DNA from: an uncultured bacterium
GTDB lineage: Bacteria; Cyanobacteriota; Vampirovibrionia; Gastranaerophilales; Gastranaerophilaceae
Length of the DNA stretch: 64,000 nucleotides
NCBI GenBank assembly: GCA_949297715.1
Contig: CASFTJ010000008.1
Location: 1-64,000 of the forward strand
Direction: 5' to 3'
The translations under genes and the position numbers were made by a program. Position 1 is the first letter of the stretch. Every line of letters starts with the position of its first letter. The notes beneath the pieces were generated by a model that was not told the DNA's origin, ran no database searches, and saw only the letters and a list, made by a program, of their open reading frames with translations. Shown here one piece after another: positions 63,280 through 64,000 of this stretch.

Positions 63280-63837
63280 ATGAAATTAATTGCAGGATTA
63301 GGAAACGTAGGGGAAAAATATCTTTTTACAAGACATAACGCAGGGTTTATGGTTGTTGACAAAATTGCGCTTGATTACAACATTCAGTTTCGGGAAGAAA
63401 AAAAATTGAAATGTTTTTTGGCAAAATTCAAATTCCATACTGAAGATGTTATCTTAATTAAGCCGACAACATTTATGAACCTGTCAGGTGAAGCTGTTTC
63501 TGCTGTTATGAGCTATTACAAAATAGATGTCAAAGATATTTTAATAATTTATGATGATATTTCCCTTGATTTAGGAAGATTAAGATTTCGTCCGAACGGT
63601 TCTGATGGCGGGCATAACGGTATTAAATCCATTATAAAACATCTAAATTCTCAAAATTTCAACCGCCTTAAAATCGGAATAGGTCCGCAGCCGCCTATCC
63701 CAAGTGAAGCTTTTGTTCTTCAAAATTTCTCTAAAGAACAGCTTCAGGAATTAAAAAACTCAATTACAAAAGCCGCTGAAGCCGCTTTATTTTCTCTTGA
63801 AAATCCGATTGATAAAGTTCAAAACAAATACAATTAA
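63280..63837 (+). CDS. pth: Peptidyl-tRNA hydrolase
   Basis: 185 residues. KLIAGLGNVGEKYLFTRHNA (catalytic His in RHNAGF), KPTTFMNLSGEAVSAVMSYY, IIYDDISLDLGRLRFRPNGS (Asp/Arg of the active site) and GGHNGIKSIIKHLNSQNFNR are diagnostic. Recycles peptidyl-tRNAs released from stalled ribosomes. AAAGGTG precedes the ATG. Confidence 0.97.
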   Translation: MKLIAGLGNVGEKYLFTRHNAGFMVVDKIALDYNIQFREEKKLKCFLAKFKFHTEDVILIKPTTFMNLSGEAVSAVMSYYKIDVKDILIIYDDISLDLGRLRFRPNGSDGGHNGIKSIIKHLNSQNFNRLKIGIGPQPPIPSEAFVLQNFSKEQLQELKNSITKAAEAALFSLENPIDKVQNKYN

Positions 63838-63900
63838 CCACTCGGACTGTTTTCAAATAAAAAGTTTTGATATAATAACCTAAAAAGGAGTATATGATAA

Positions 63901-64000
63901 ATGAGCATACAGATTGCCGAACAATATGAAGAAAACGAACAGTATGATAAAGCTTACGAAGAATATAAAAAAATCTACGATAAAAACCCGAAGGATATGA
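63901..64000 (+). CDS. TPR-containing protein, 3' partial
   Basis: Thirty-three codons before the window ends: MSIQIAEQYEENEQYDKAYE, EYKKIYDKNPKD. This is one classic tetratricopeptide repeat (A-x2-Y-E, Y-x-KA-x-E-Y, YxKxP). AAAGGAG precedes it at about 63883. Rest unseen. Confidence 0.65.
   Translation, partial: MSIQIAEQYEENEQYDKAYEEYKKIYDKNPKDM

Overview
The window looks like a chromosomal contig from a low-GC, double-membraned, non-photosynthetic relative of cyanobacteria, most likely a gut Gastranaerophilales (Melainabacteria/Vampirovibrionia). This rests on lipid A (lpxK), MCE/MlaD and two-partner-secretion genes (two membranes), a trimeric bifurcating-type [FeFe]-hydrogenase (fermentation), pilin leaders of the FTLSEVLITLG type, and several short cytosolic or surface proteins with N-termini such as MRIDxxxxxxxxPNFG that I associate with this group. 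The lineage call is inference from remembered family patterns; no search was run.

Layout. 1-1190: tail end of a prophage (D12-class adenine methylase, virion morphogenesis protein). 1253-8672: a leftward operon-like run of a PLD-SNF2 helicase, a deletion remnant of an Eco57I-like DNA methyltransferase, and two sigma-70 paralogues that both carry an N-terminal domain resembling the methyltransferase N-terminus. This is the most unusual locus in the window. 8856-15300: an accessory region with a G11 tract, a broken secreted nuclease, a PP-loop (PAPS-reductase-like) gene with a frameshifted partner, a secreted SNase-PLD protein split at an A9 tract, and a membrane-GAF/Panacea pair behind a perfect palindrome. 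15500-19860: lineage-specific genes (GNAT, CheR-like methyltransferase, hypothetical proteins) separated by two families of dispersed non-coding repeats. 19859-25394: radical-SAM-like protein, membrane protein and a repeat-rich acidic protein.

25613-51953 is mostly housekeeping: yidC-wHTH-queA, a lytic transglycosylase, an mlaD/lpxK operon, a pilin pseudogene, nth, a DUF2339 membrane protein, the hydA/B/C-type hydrogenase operon, a TpsB transporter, bioD-bioA, an Asp/Glu racemase, a nucleoside transporter and a membrane-anchored GT5 glycosyltransferase. 52164-54355 is a decayed repeat protein with a HEYGH metalloprotease domain.

54610-62372 is a 7.7-kb genomic island inserted in tRNA-Lys(TTT). 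A 40-nt copy of the tRNA 3' end lies at the far end, and a truncated tyrosine integrase lies next to the intact tRNA. Its cargo is a three-gene secreted-protein cassette, an XRE regulator, a small coiled-coil protein, a HEPN-motif protein preceded by a compact promoter-structured RNA-terminator unit (a possible RNA-antitoxin arrangement), and a serine recombinase. The window ends with an XRE regulator, pth and the start of a TPR protein.

Several accessory genes between 5.2 and 15.3 kb are interrupted at A-runs or by deletions. Whether these are sequencing indels, phase variation or true decay cannot be settled from the sequence alone.
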